DNA of 64,000 nucleotides from Macrocystis pyrifera (taxonomy: Eukaryota; Sar; Phaeophyceae; Laminariales; Laminariaceae), in the NCBI GenBank assembly GCA_031763025.1, contig JASSKH010000027.1, positions 7,562,241 to 7,626,240 on the forward strand, written 5' to 3'. Positions 1 through 12,600 of the stretch are shown here, one piece after another. Under the pieces are notes generated by a model. It searched no databases. It was not told the DNA's origin and saw only the letters and a program-made list of their open reading frames with translations. A program made the translations under genes and the position numbers. The stretch's first letter is position 1; the number at the start of each line of letters is the position of its first letter.

Positions 1-2083
1 CTGAGGCGGAAGTCCGACCTACTTTCATGGACGCTACCATCTATCTTCATGGAAGCAGAATCATCACTTACATAATATTCTATATCATGGAGGAAATAAA
101 CTCCACCTCTTCTATGCGTGAAAGCTGCGGCGACCTATCAATATTCTTTCCCAAGCACAGCGACCTAAACTTTTCCAAACACAGCGACGTAGAGCATTTT
201 CAAGCATAGCGACTCAGAGTACTTCCAAGCACAGCGACCTACGTGAAGTCTTCCCAAAGCATATCAACCAAGCAAAGGTCTCTAGGTAGGGTTTCGCACG
301 CGTGGAAGATCACAGAAGTACATGGAGAGTTTGTGGAAGTTGAGAGAAGTTGGTGGAAGCCAGTAGAGTAAAAATACAGAAAGCTGCAAGTTTCCACTGT
401 TTCCATGGAAGCTCCCACTACTTCCATTGAACATTCCACTGCTTCCCTGGATGCTTTAATCTACTTCCTTAGTAATTTGCTTCCAAGAAAGCTTCTTCCG
501 CGAAAACAAACCATAACTATGAAGTTGGTAGAAGCCAGTGGCAAAACTCAAGCCAGTGAAAGTAAAACGGCGAAATTCGTTGTTGTAGGTAGTAAGTGAA
601 AGTCGATACGTGAAAATTGGTGGGAGTCAGTGGATGTGAAAACAGCATGTCGGAAGCCCTTGAAGTATCAATGGGAGCTTCCACGGAGGCTTCCGCTTTC
701 TGCAATCGCTGGAAGCTGGAAGCAGCCACTGCGTCCGTGGGAATTTTTTAATGGAAATTCCCACCACTTCCTCTGTAGAAGCTTCCATCTATTTCCATGC
801 AAGTAGTGGAAGTTTTCAAGCCTTCATGGAAGCTCCCATCAACTTTCACAAAACCAACGAAAACATCCACAAGTACCAAATATTCAACGAGGAACTATTC
901 AGCTGGTACAAACGATTGGCACCATCTCTGTCTGCCATATCATCCAGCTCTACTCTATCTATGAGTTGTGCGAACAAGAGACTGACTTCCTACATACTGG
1001 TACGTACCATACAGTCGTAGTAGTCGTAGTAGTATGATGCAGCAGAGATATACCAGGCACGCCACTATCCGGGCGTATAGTACAGTGTATGATACCAGAG
1101 GAATACATCACGATACAAGTATCAGAGCGAGGATGAGGGGAAAAATATCGGCAGAGTAGCTACCGCACTGCTGCCATTATAGCCGCGAATAGCTAGGGCA
1201 ACGAGCATACTTGTAGCGCAAGCACGGGCTGCAATGCCTGTGCCAACCTGCGACATAAAATGCGGTGTCGTACACGCAGACGTGAGGAGAAGTGCGCGTT
1301 TTGAATGTGTGGGAGAAAGAAAAAATGGGTGTCAAAGCTCAACTCTACTTTTACTTTTTTTTGTAGGCATCAGACGGACTACTGTACCAGGCACCAGGCA
1401 TACCGGGATACCAGGTATAATACATAGATCTACATACTACATACTGTAGACTATATATAAAGCACAGGCTATGGAACATTCCAAAATCGAGTCACGGGGA
1501 CGGAAAGTACGGGCAACACACGGGGAGAGTATGCGCAAATAAGCCCGATAAGCCTTATTCGATAGCTAGCTGAAATACGGCATTTGAGTTGTATGCAGAA
1601 ATAATCACGCGATGGTAATTCGTGTGAAGGAGATGATGAAGTGAACACAACGCTGCATTTAATGCAAGCGTTCGTGAAGAACGGAGGAAGCTTGCGTACA
1701 AAAAGTGTCCCGCTAACTCAAACGCGAAAAAGGACAAAGTCGTACCTTAGCTAAGGAGGGTGAAAGATTGAGGCGCTAAGGAAAGGGGTGATACCGAGAA
1801 CCTGTGCGAGTACTCATATGTCCTTGGACTTCGTACTAATACGTAGAAGTGCGAAGGAAGCACGACATCAATGGGTCTTCCAGATGCCTTTCCGGCGCCT
1901 TACTCCCATGGATGGATACTTGGTTAGGCCATTGTTAGGTTACTCATGAAGCCCTCCCTAACTTTACAGTTCGCCAAAGCTCTCTTGACCCAGAGCGGCG
2001 GTTTCAAAAATTCTACGCAAAAAAAAGGAGACCACAACACAACTCCACCCGCTTCGATACATTCTAGTTCTATGCTTTGTTGC
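1..2083. repeat. Repeat-rich 3' flank of the dynein gene, no gene recognised
   Basis: No convincing coding region is visible. From about 1 to 900 the sequence is crowded with TTCCA/TGGAA words in both orientations (for example CTTCCATGG and GTGGAAG), often only 10 to 40 bases apart. From about 1000 to 1500 there are short tracts such as TACCAGG and GTAGTAGTA. From about 1500 to 2083 lies ordinary-looking sequence downstream of the dynein stop codon, which should hold its 3' untranslated region. No clear polyadenylation signal was recognised. Confidence 0.5.
147..262 (+). repeat. Tandem repeat of a ~26-bp unit, about 4-5 copies
   Basis: Successive units share the core CAAGCACAGCGACCTA with a TTTTC/TTCC lead-in, at about 155, 180, 207 and 230, plus a weaker copy near 255. 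Units differ by one to four bases, so the array is not fresh. No open reading frame of the array looks protein-like. Confidence 0.7.
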
Positions 2084-5000
2084 TCAATCATCCAGCTGTG
2101 TAAGCATGGCGACGCCTCGCTTGATCCAATGTTTTTGAGTATGTTCCTCAGCGAGAGGTAGGGTGATGAACATGACGAAATTGGTGGAATGCCCGGTAGT
2201 GCTGAGCGTTCCTTGGCGCACAGATGTCTTGTAGACCGGACACATGTACGAATGCGAAGTTCCCCACGTTTGCCCCGTGTACAGTTCCGGGGATCCCTTA
2301 ACTTCGGCGATATCCGTCTTCATTTGGGGCAGGAGCTGCATGTACGGCATACTCACAAACAGTTCCCGAGGTCGGGATTCGTCTATGGTGTGACGGCTCA
2401 CGTTCCAACGTGCGCCCTCGAGGAAGAGTCCGCGAATATATGCTCCATCTTCTGCTTTCTTGGCGTTCGCGTGTTTCATCTCGAGTGGCGTGAGGACTCG
2501 GAAATCGAATCCAGCTTTGTCGATAGGCACCTGGTGGTGGCGCCACGTGAACCGAAGATACGCAAATAAGAGCAAGTATGCTGACATATGAATAATACCA
2601 GCGCTTTTAGTTTTTTGTCCTCCACGTACGTTTACACCATACGCTAGTACTATTCTCGCCATACCTTGTGTTTTCGAGCAAAGTTTTGCAACGTTCCAGT
2701 GATGAATGCCTGAGTGAAGAAAAAGCCACTCAGCCAGAAAACGGTGGGTGCCACGCCATTCTCCATCCATGAGCCCAAGAATTCCAACCGAAGGAGGAGG
2801 TCTGTTACCCATGAACCTAGTGGCATCAGGCTTGGGTAAGCCGAAGAACTCCAGAGGAGGGGAACCTGTCATCAGTGATCAATGTGTTGAGGGGATCAGC
2901 CTGTGTAAGAAGCTGGACAGAACGTCAACGCTAAAATCGAACAAGGTACATGACCGGCACATTGCTGGTGGAGCGGTTTGTGCGTCAACATGAGATCGCT
3001 CCTACACAAGACGAGCGCACGTCGGGCAAGCTTACGACGTACACAAGGCGAAAGCGGAAACGTCTAGGAAGCCGTCTGACCTTTCCAACAACCATGGAGT
3101 TTCCCATTTGTTCCAGCTCACTGCTCATAACCACCAGTCCTTTGATCGCCTTTATCACTTCCGCACTTCCGCCAGCGATTTCGAAATTATGTTCGCCAGA
3201 CCGTTGAAGCGAATTAGTTCTTGCGTCAATACGGTGTTCATCGATTCGTCGTATCGAACTGGAAAGTCGAGAAGGGCGCGCTCGACGTCGAAAGGTGGCG
3301 GCATGCGTGACAAAATATCCTCCGCAAGCTCGGCCAGTATGCTGTCCCAAGATTTTCCTCCACCCCCTGCTGATCTAGGCTGCAGACTCAGAGCCGAATC
3401 CAACAATGAGTTTGTTTCTGATAGGGCACACGACATGTTCGCATTGGAGTGTAGGCCGAAAACCTCAGGGCCTTCGTTGTAGGGAAGAGCCTTGATGTAC
3501 TCCACGAAGTCGTCCTTAGACCCAACCGGGGGAGCGAAGTACGTGCCACTTGGACTGCAAACGGAGGGGAAGTTGCATTAATGATGTGTTAAGATGCTGT
3601 CCTCAGCGCGTTCAACCGCTCGAAAATCGTTACTGACCCCTTTTGAAACTTCAAAACGAAAACATGTCCAAAATAAATGGTGACTACAGCACTGGTCACA
3701 AAGGGTTGACTAGCCAAACCACCCACTTCTTGACAGCTCAAAAGGGAAGACCATCCCTGCGCGCCTTACCTGAAGCGATACTGATCGTCCTGTATGTCTG
3801 CGCAGTAGAAATCTGTCAATATGTTGACAAGACATCGTCTGTCCTTGTCGTCGGTGACTCGCCCACCATAATTGCATTCGCCGGCAAGATATGCAAGTGC
3901 GGCATAAGGGACGGGATCTTCTGGTCGAAGGTTGTCGAGGAAAATTCGGAGCTGGTCCATGGAGATCCGTAGGTCCGGGCCAGAGAAAACATACTGACCA
4001 GACGCAAACGCACGCCAGGTTGGCAAACAGATGCTGTGTAAGTGGAATAAGCGAGAGGATTGTAGCACGCTCTCCGACATACGTTAGGTTAGCATTATTG
4101 CGGTATCAGCGTGCGGTAGGAAATGCGAAGAAGTGTTTCAGAACTTAAAATACAATAATAGCCCCGATGCGCGTATGCCACAAACGTCGGCAAAAAGCGG
4201 TACTATGAGCTATACTTGCTGTACAAAATATGATGAGTGGAACACACTCGCGCCTACTTTTTTTACGACTAGTGGCGGCTATTGCGAGCAGCCGGGGGCT
4301 AAGCACGGCTACGCGCGAGCGCATCGGTACTTTCCACATCCGTTGTTCCAGTAATGGCAATGCATATCGTTTATCACGGCGCTGGAAGCTCCAAGACAAA
4401 CATATACTATTCATATTCAGAAAGCGTGGCACACCTGAATGTTCCAGCCTAGGGGCCCAAACTTTTTACGTTCACGGACAGTAGCGTGAAAGAAAGTCAG
4501 GCCAAAGAGCATCTTCTTGAATTCGCCAGAACGGAGGCACGTATCAAACCAATCTTGCTCGATGTTGTAGAAGGAACCCAGAAGATTTGCCCTCATACCC
4601 TGGACAGACGGCGATTAGAGGTAGTGTCTCAGTGGCAACAAAGGCTTACAGAGAAGAGATCGGCAGCATGTATTGTCTTTACTCCCTCCAGAACATGCGC
4701 GCGACCACTAGAAGTAGACAACCGCGAATCTAACTCTGCTACGTACTTCCGGTCAATGTTCGGCAGGATTATCAGGATCGGAGGCGCTGCGGCTGCGCAA
4801 ATACGAAGTGCGCCTTCGCCTTTCTCTGACACTACATGCATGTATTTTAGTCAAAAACACAGCGTCGCATGCTGCGACATAGCTGCTGCAACCACTCAAA
4901 GGCGCGGAAATACTTGAATCTACCTTGCGTAGTATCCTCCACCCTCTTTAATTGCAAAAACCTGTACCGATCCAACAATATAATGGTGGCGTTGATAAAA

Positions 5001-6619
5001 AATGCGTTATTAATAGTACCTTGGGGGGCTCGTTCGTCATTTTGACTCCATTCTGAAGGATGTAGGAAGGGAAGTGCGGGCTTGGCTCGGATGTTAGCCA
5101 CAGGCGGAAGGTTTCGTGTACTCGGTCGGGAGTTAGCTCTTGGCACAGTCGCTCCAGAGTAGGCATCCACGATATGCACAGATGACAGTTTTGCAGGCAC
5201 ACCCATGTACCGCTGTCTGCTGCTTCTGAGATGGCGGCCTGTGCAAACGTTTATAGCCGGCGATGCGAACGTGTCATATACAAAACGAACTCTATCAATT
5301 CACGCACAACGTCACATTTGGGTTACTGAGCACGTCGACACTCACATACACCTTTCATTGCTGCGTACGCGTTAAAAACTGTATGGGAACACCTATAGTA
5401 TATCACGTGGCTGGCGTCATTCATCAAGAAAGGTCGAAGTGGGCCTTGTCGCACGACTAAAGGTAAAGTGACGCGCACCGTTGGCCGCCTCCGGATCGAT
5501 CGAACAGGCGACACTTTAAAATCGACGTCATGATCTATCATCGACGAAACTGACCTCTGCGAGGGGCCCTTGCCCCTGACCGAGACTGATTGACGCCAGC
5601 TTCTTGCCGCCGAACCCTAGCTCATCAGCAACCCTGAGGAGCTCAGTCATAGGATCCGCTCCCGGTGTGAGGACAAATATTAACGGCGTCGAACAGGTGG
5701 AGTCCTCATAGCATGCCCTCAGGTCGAACGGCGGCGGCTCAATAAAACTGGCGCCCATTTCCTGCTCAGCATAAGTGACACATTCACATACTTTAGTTGC
5801 GAATTTGATTTTTTTTTCAACATACGTTGGTCCACCTTTGTCATCGCTTCTGCCTACGCTGACCTCCATGACACACCGACGGCCTCGATCGAAGCTAAGC
5901 AAAGAAAATGGGAACATGGAGCGCCAGGAGCACGCGCGTGATTAGCTTATCTATTCGTCAACCTTGCTATTAATAGTGAGACGTTTGCCGCTTCCGATGC
6001 CATGCTTTTTTGAACTCCAGGCAACGTGGTCAAGAAAAACAAGGCACACGTCCACCGTACGTATTTCCAGAGAGGTTTTGTTCACCTGTGCCACGAACTT
6101 CTGCACGCCTGGTACGACGATATCTGGCCGAACCGCGCGGAGCAAGCAGAGTTTTTGGAATGGTTCGTGGTCTTCACCCACCACCTCCTCAATCTCAGCC
6201 AACGGATCCCCAGCAACAAAAACATTCTCCCAAGCGCTCAAGTTCGATTTGAACTTCTCCGTGAAGCCAGCCATGGTGGTAATCTTGCCAGCGGCAATGA
6301 TCTCGCCCCAGGTTTTGTCTGTCAGCCAGCCTTTGCCGTTAGCCACTGGGTTGGGCTCCACGAGATCGAGGCTTGTTGCGCCCTGCAAGAAAAACCGGAG
6401 CTCCTCGCCATTCATGCGGTCCTCCCCTTGCATAATCTTGATCGATAGAAGGAAGGAAAATAGAAGCTTGTGTTTTTCGAACAAACTTCGGCACACGTTC
6501 TTGTACAGCATCGCCGTAAAATGGTCGCTCAGATTGCGCAAGCGGTCCTCAAGGACGTGCGCCTTCGTCGCTTTGTCGATCGCCATCTCGAACAGGTTGA
6601 TAAACCACTCGAGCGAGTA
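2084..6619 (-). CDS. Dynein heavy chain: AAA6 and C-terminal domain, exons 46-53
   Basis: Exons at 6086-6619, 5555-5761, 5020-5238, 4435-4599, 3770-3993, 3081-3554, 2665-2865 and 2084-2530. Landmarks are [129 protein letters not shown] and the closing [18 protein letters not shown]. Exon 51 contains GCGGAAGT twice in tandem (plus-strand 3157-3164 and 3165-3172). Removing one copy gives exactly the length and frame needed for [15 protein letters not shown], so the insertion shifts the last ~270 codons. Exon 52 is in frame only as [17 protein letters not shown], with its acceptor before 2865. Confidence 0.92.
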
Positions 6620-9600
6620 CTGCGAATCCAGGCGAAACGATCGCGATTTGACGTAACACAACACGTAACGGAACGGATGTCAGAGTTAAACTTCGGACGA
6701 CCATTTCATTGTAGACAACAACTCCTCTTCGGCAATCTTCACAATACGCGTACTACAATACAAGCGCGCTATATACTATCCTTACTCCGCGTCTTGATTC
6801 GATTTTCGAGTAAGACGTCTATTTTGTCACCTGATACATAGGGTCGACGGTGCCCAGGTCTGCGATACAGAAGAAGAGCTGCGAAGCTCGGAAAGCGATT
6901 GGGATGTAGCCAGTTCTTGTCTTGGCAATTATTTCTTGGGTCTTCGCAGCCTCCTTGACCTTCTTCTCAATGATATTAGAAGTCACTTTCGATTGGGCCA
7001 GAGTCGATATCAACACCTGCCGGCAAAAAAGCGTAAGAATATCGCACAATTGATGCGTATTTGACCTTTTACTGCGGTCAGCGCGCCATGATGCGTACTT
7101 GTGCAGGTGCGCCCATCTACCCAGTTGGTGGTGAAGCTACTGTAGAGCGAGGGTCACGCCCTCCATCGAGAGAAGACGAGCGTATCGTAACAGCTCACCT
7201 CGTCATCAAGGATGTTGCCTTCGCTGTTCTTTAACAAATCCAGGATGGTGTCCTCTATTTCCTTTTGGACACGTTTATTTTCAGCATCTTCCAAAACTAG
7301 TTGTTCCCGGCGGGCCTCCAGCTCAGCCTCCTCGCGCGCGACTGTAATTCCGAGCATCTGGTCCTCTAAGCCTTCTTGCGTAGCCATGAAATTCAGGAGG
7401 TTCACCTGACCCCAAGCGGTACAACATGCCGACAGTCGTTGACGTACATATTTTTACTACCAGGTATCTACTATCGGTCCTTTCTTCGAGTGCTCGCTGG
7501 GAGCAGATGCGATTATTTTGTTTGGTGGGGAGATCACACCGGATACCAGATACCAACACACCTCAGGTGTGCTACGTCAACGCAAAGGAATGATATCATG
7601 TCGGCCCTCGGTCTGAGGAGACGTGCTTGGGGACAAGCCAACTCAGATCGAACAGTTGGGCGTTGTCACCAATATGACTAATGTGTGCGCTATTCATTTT
7701 TGTCATAACATGTTGACAGATTAAGACGTACCTTCACACACAATTCTGGAGGGTAGTGGGGATTGGTCATCTTGGTGCTGATGTACAGGCGAAAGTTTGG
7801 GTCGTATTCGACGTTGTTGTCGCCCATCCGTATGGTCGAAATACCCCCCACGGTCACCACTTGTTTCAGCAGCACAGGCTCGAGTACAGGGTCTAGGCTC
7901 TCCGGAACATTCTCCAGAAGGATAGGAGACCCGAACTGGATGGCGTTCTCGATGGTTCGGACGAAGCTAGCCTGATCGGGGACATCGATGAGCAGACAGA
8001 CACACGAGTTCCTAAACTTGATATTATGCTGGTCATGGATTTAATACGATGCGAAGTCAGATCGGCAATTCAAGCTGGACGGTTGACAACGAGAAACGTC
8101 CACGACTATCCTGACGCACTTCGCACCTGGTTTTGTTTCACCACCTTCAATTGGTTGTCACTCTCTCTTTTCTTCACCCACTTGTTTGCCTGCCCTTGCG
8201 GATCGATCATAAGTGGCCAGCGATTGCTTTCAAACAGCATAATCGCATTGTCGATGCTGAAGCTGTCGTTGGGGAGTTTGTCGATTACCCAACCGCGAAT
8301 TTTGACGGCATCTCCCAGCGTTGTCTCGAGCCGGAAGTTCTCACTGCAAAGGATGTTTTTGGCGCCTAATAATCTGGCCCATTGTGAAATAGCTTGCTCT
8401 CGGAATGCCGATGTGAAAGCCCCCATGTACGCGATGACCCCAGAGGCCAGCGTAATGTCACCTGCAAGAACGTATAGAGCGCGGAGTGATCTTTCCCACC
8501 AAATCTGCGTCGGGAGGGCTACAAGGTCTTCACTCCCGGTAGAACAATCGGTTGCCTCATATTCACACCCGTGCACACAAATGCGTGCCGTGGTATGATC
8601 CCTGGTTCCTGGTGCGAACAGTTCATAGAATACGAAGACTGACTGCTCGAGGTACACAACGTGAACGTTAGCATCTGTTTACCATTGGTGCATCCGACAT
8701 AGTTATGCTGTCGGAAACATTGTCGTCTTGCTTCAAGCCACTTTACCTGTGACATTTTCATATCGATTCTGCAGTTCGCTGGAGAACCTCGCCCAACTAG
8801 TCTTCTCTCCACCAAGACCTGATATTAGCTGCTCAGCTCGGCGCAGCTTGTTGCCGCAGTCCGTTACCTGCGCAGGTTTGTTGGAATGGTGCTTTTAATA
8901 CGATCCGAGGCTCGGCGGTCACAACCTCCGAATCTGCAAGACGTTTCGTGGTCTGAACACTCCTACACCCGTACTATTCGCCATTAGGGATTTGCAGCTC
9001 TCCTTGTCGATGTCGTGCCCACCTGATCCTGCAGAGCAACTTTTTTTGCTTCTGCTTCTTGAAGCTGCTGCTGAAGCGTGGCAAGTTTGTCCATCAGATC
9101 CTGCGAAGCACATAACGCGTGGTTGCGGCAAGATTACACGCCCCGTCGCAAAAGACTGAGTCGGGTATCACATCGCGACTCTGATTTGACATCATCGGAT
9201 AGGCCAGTCGACGACTACAGGTAGCGGCAAGTCACGGTATTTGCAGGAGTTGTCGTTGCGGTGTCACCTTCAACATCGCCTGCTTCTCGCCAAGCTCCGA
9301 CATTGCTTTTGCCAAAGTTGTCTCAGCCTCTGCAAGTGCTGCTCGCTTGGGTCCCACCACCTTGGCAATTCGGTTGTACACCACCATTGCGTGAACCCAC
9401 TTGCACAGTCCTGCTGCGGCTACAGAACCTTTCTTGACCTTTTCCGGGTCGAAATCTGTGTCGTCTGTGTATCCCGTTTTTACCTGCAAGCGGTATTGGG
9501 AAATCGACGGTCGAGAGTGAATGCACGCAGTGAATATAAGACATTGAGCTCTTCTTCCATCAGGTGGCACCTCACTTAACGTCTGCGCCACAAAAATAAT

Positions 9601-12600
9601 GCCTGCAGGCCGATCAATCTCTCACCGCTACAAATCTGTACCTTCTCAACCATGGCTGAATCCATGTTGTCTTTGTCGTAGTCCATCAGGTTCTGCAAGA
9701 ACCTCGAATCGCCGAGGAGATTCTTTTGAGCAGGTCCCCAGTAATCGTCGATTTTTTTTGTCCCCCCGTCGGGATTCTTGACTTTGTCCGGTTTTACACC
9801 CATCATGATGCAAACAGCCTCCATGACGAGTTTGACAGCAGCTGGAGGTTTTTTCATTGCTTTAACCTGTGTTGATCACGAACGCAAAACCGATTACCGA
9901 CCGTGAGGAGCGCAGAACATAGCCACTCTAAGGCATGTTCGCATACATGTGATAGTTTTGAGCGAGCTCGTGACATCAACAGGCAGGTACAACATCAAGG
10001 AACATGTAACGGCACTCGCCTCCACAATATCACCCTTAGATAAGCTTTTCAGCGCAGCGACCGCCGATTCCAGTGCAGGGAGAGCTTCCGCAAGGTCCGT
10101 TTCGCACGACGCTTTAAGCGTCCTTGATTCCTCCGCTTGCGCATTGCAAATCACCTCCTGCAAGGGGGCCGCCATGGGCAGGCAGAACGGAACCATGTTG
10201 CTCAAGGCTTTGAACACGACTGGCTCGAAGGGAACAAACGCCGATCAACGCTCGCACTTGCCTCTTTTTCAACCACCGCCTTCTTCTCATTGGCCACCTC
10301 CGTGTCCTTGGCTATTTGTACTAACAGAGCGTCCGTAGCGATGGTTGCCTCCTTGAGCTTTGGCTGTAGTTCTTCCAGATCAACCTGCATTTGAGCAACT
10401 TGTTCTTCCGTATCGGCAAGCTTGAGCAGGCCATTATCGTAGCGCTCCTTGCGATCTTGAACACTCCTCCTTTGCCTGTGCAGCAGGTTCTATCCCGACG
10501 ACGAAAGGGACGGCAGTTCGAGAATCAAATACAGTAGGAATGTCTCTCTTTGGCCATACCAGTAGAAGAGATCCCGGGAATGCAGCGGTCGTCAGCACTG
10601 GAGGGAGAGTCAATATGCCTACGGCAAGAGCAAAATCACGTCAAATCGAGACAAAGTACCAGCTCTTGCGCCATATCAGGTAGAAAAAGCATCGTGGAAA
10701 AGAACTGTTGACAGGTAACAGTCCTCGATACTTCACCTTGAAGGTGTTGATTAGTTCCAAGTACGAAGTTGGGGTAACGTAGTAAAAACGTCCCATTTCC
10801 CTCCGATATCTCTCGGCCATGTCTCTGGCCCGCTGTTGCATGTCGACACACACATCCACGACGCCAGCTTTAACCGATTCTTCCATATCCACAGCGTCCA
10901 GAAAGTGACGTGCGACACTTTTCAGAGCCTCTTGGGGCCACGCCACGAACCTGGGTAAACACGAACGGCGGTTGAGTTGAAGCAGCCGTTTCAGTGGTAA
11001 CATAACTGTTTCTGACACGTACCAGGTATGGTAGTATTTTCTCGTTCATATACACTGGTATCAAGCAAAATCCCCAGAGCTCACCAATCGATAGTGCAGC
11101 AGTTCACCAAAGATGGGAACATACGCAGCCGGGTGCGGAAGGCATCCCCAATTGGGCTCAGGCACAAAACCACGTGCAGATTGGTTCGAGCTCGTTCGAT
11201 GAAGAAAGCGTAGACTTCGGTAGGGGATCCTGTGTTGATACCTGCGGCCTGCAAGATGTCGGCGCCGAGCACGTGTAGTACCAGGAATGTATGTTAAGGT
11301 GCAAGGAATACGGATTATGACAACATCTAACGTTCGAACGAATCAGGCTGGTGCATGCTGACGTTTCATTTCGACAACAACTGCAATGGAGAAGGGCTAA
11401 AAGTCAAATACGCCGGCAACGAGATTCTGCTTTGAATCCAATGTTGTGGGGAGAGGAACGCCATACCTGGGCAGGCTTGGTTAGAGCCTCGTTTATAGCC
11501 ACCATCTCTTCGTTGTTAAAAAGGCTTGGTACTTCGCCAGTGTTGAGAATTCCATTGACGTCTTCTAAGAATGCCTCGTTGATAAGTTGAGTATCATCCA
11601 GGAGGAAAACCGTGGGCCTGTGGAAAGTGTGCAAAAGCGACAAGCAATATCTTAGTCACGCACAGCATGTTACTTGATATACCGGTACCAAGTACCGCAT
11701 TCCGGGCTTCGGCCTTCGTTCAACTGACCTGTTGTCTGCTCCCGCCATTGTCAAAACCTTCCGCAGGTCTTCTCGCCACTCCGTCATGCCGTACGACTTC
11801 GAGATTTCGATCTGGAATAGCTTGTAGTCGGCAACTGACACGGCGAGAATGGTGAGGGACTTGCGCCCAGAGCCCCCAACGCCGACCAGAAGCGCGTTGC
11901 CCATCGGCTGGCAAATTATTCGACTGATACGTGCTACATGCTCAATCGCATTTTGGAACAGCACCAAAGACATTGGCTTGCTGGTCATGGCATTGTAGTC
12001 TTCGAGGTAGTCTTCCATGGTCTTGACCAGAGCCACATGATCTTCTATCTCTTGGTAGACCTTCAGTTACACCAAAACGCGAAAACACGTGTACTGACCG
12101 ATGTAAAGTAGCGACGAGGGGAGAATGCCTCTCTCTTTGGAAAGCAACATCAAAGTCCAGATAGATGACACGAAACACTAGGTTGTCCTTCTACTACGAC
12201 TGTCACAAGTAGCTCGGAGGAAGGCAAAAAAGATCCTAATGAAGAAGTCGACATAAACGAAACGGCACTGCACGAAACTCAACATGCGGAATTAGCACGC
12301 AAACATGCAGACAGGCAAAATGTTTTTCCACTCGGTCCCCTGTGATCCATGACTTTTGAGCTCCCATCTGCATTCGACGACATATATCTTAAACAGGTAG
12401 GCTACCCGTCAAACGAGCCGGGGAAAAACTCACCCTTCCGCCCTTTGGATCACTGAAGTTTCCGTACAGAAGAATATCATTCGCCCCTCGCACGCGGCTT
12501 TCGTAGTCCAAGCTGAAGTGTGCTTTAACCTGATGAATGCACAATCAGTGACAGATGAAAATCTTACCGGCGCCTTCGAGGTTTTTGCGCCATACTACTG

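Noticed and set aside
2189-2569. 126-residue plus-strand frame
   Set aside because: Antisense to the last dynein exon.
5964-6656. 230-residue plus-strand frame
   Set aside because: It is the antisense shadow of dynein exon 46, which has clear family motifs on the minus strand.
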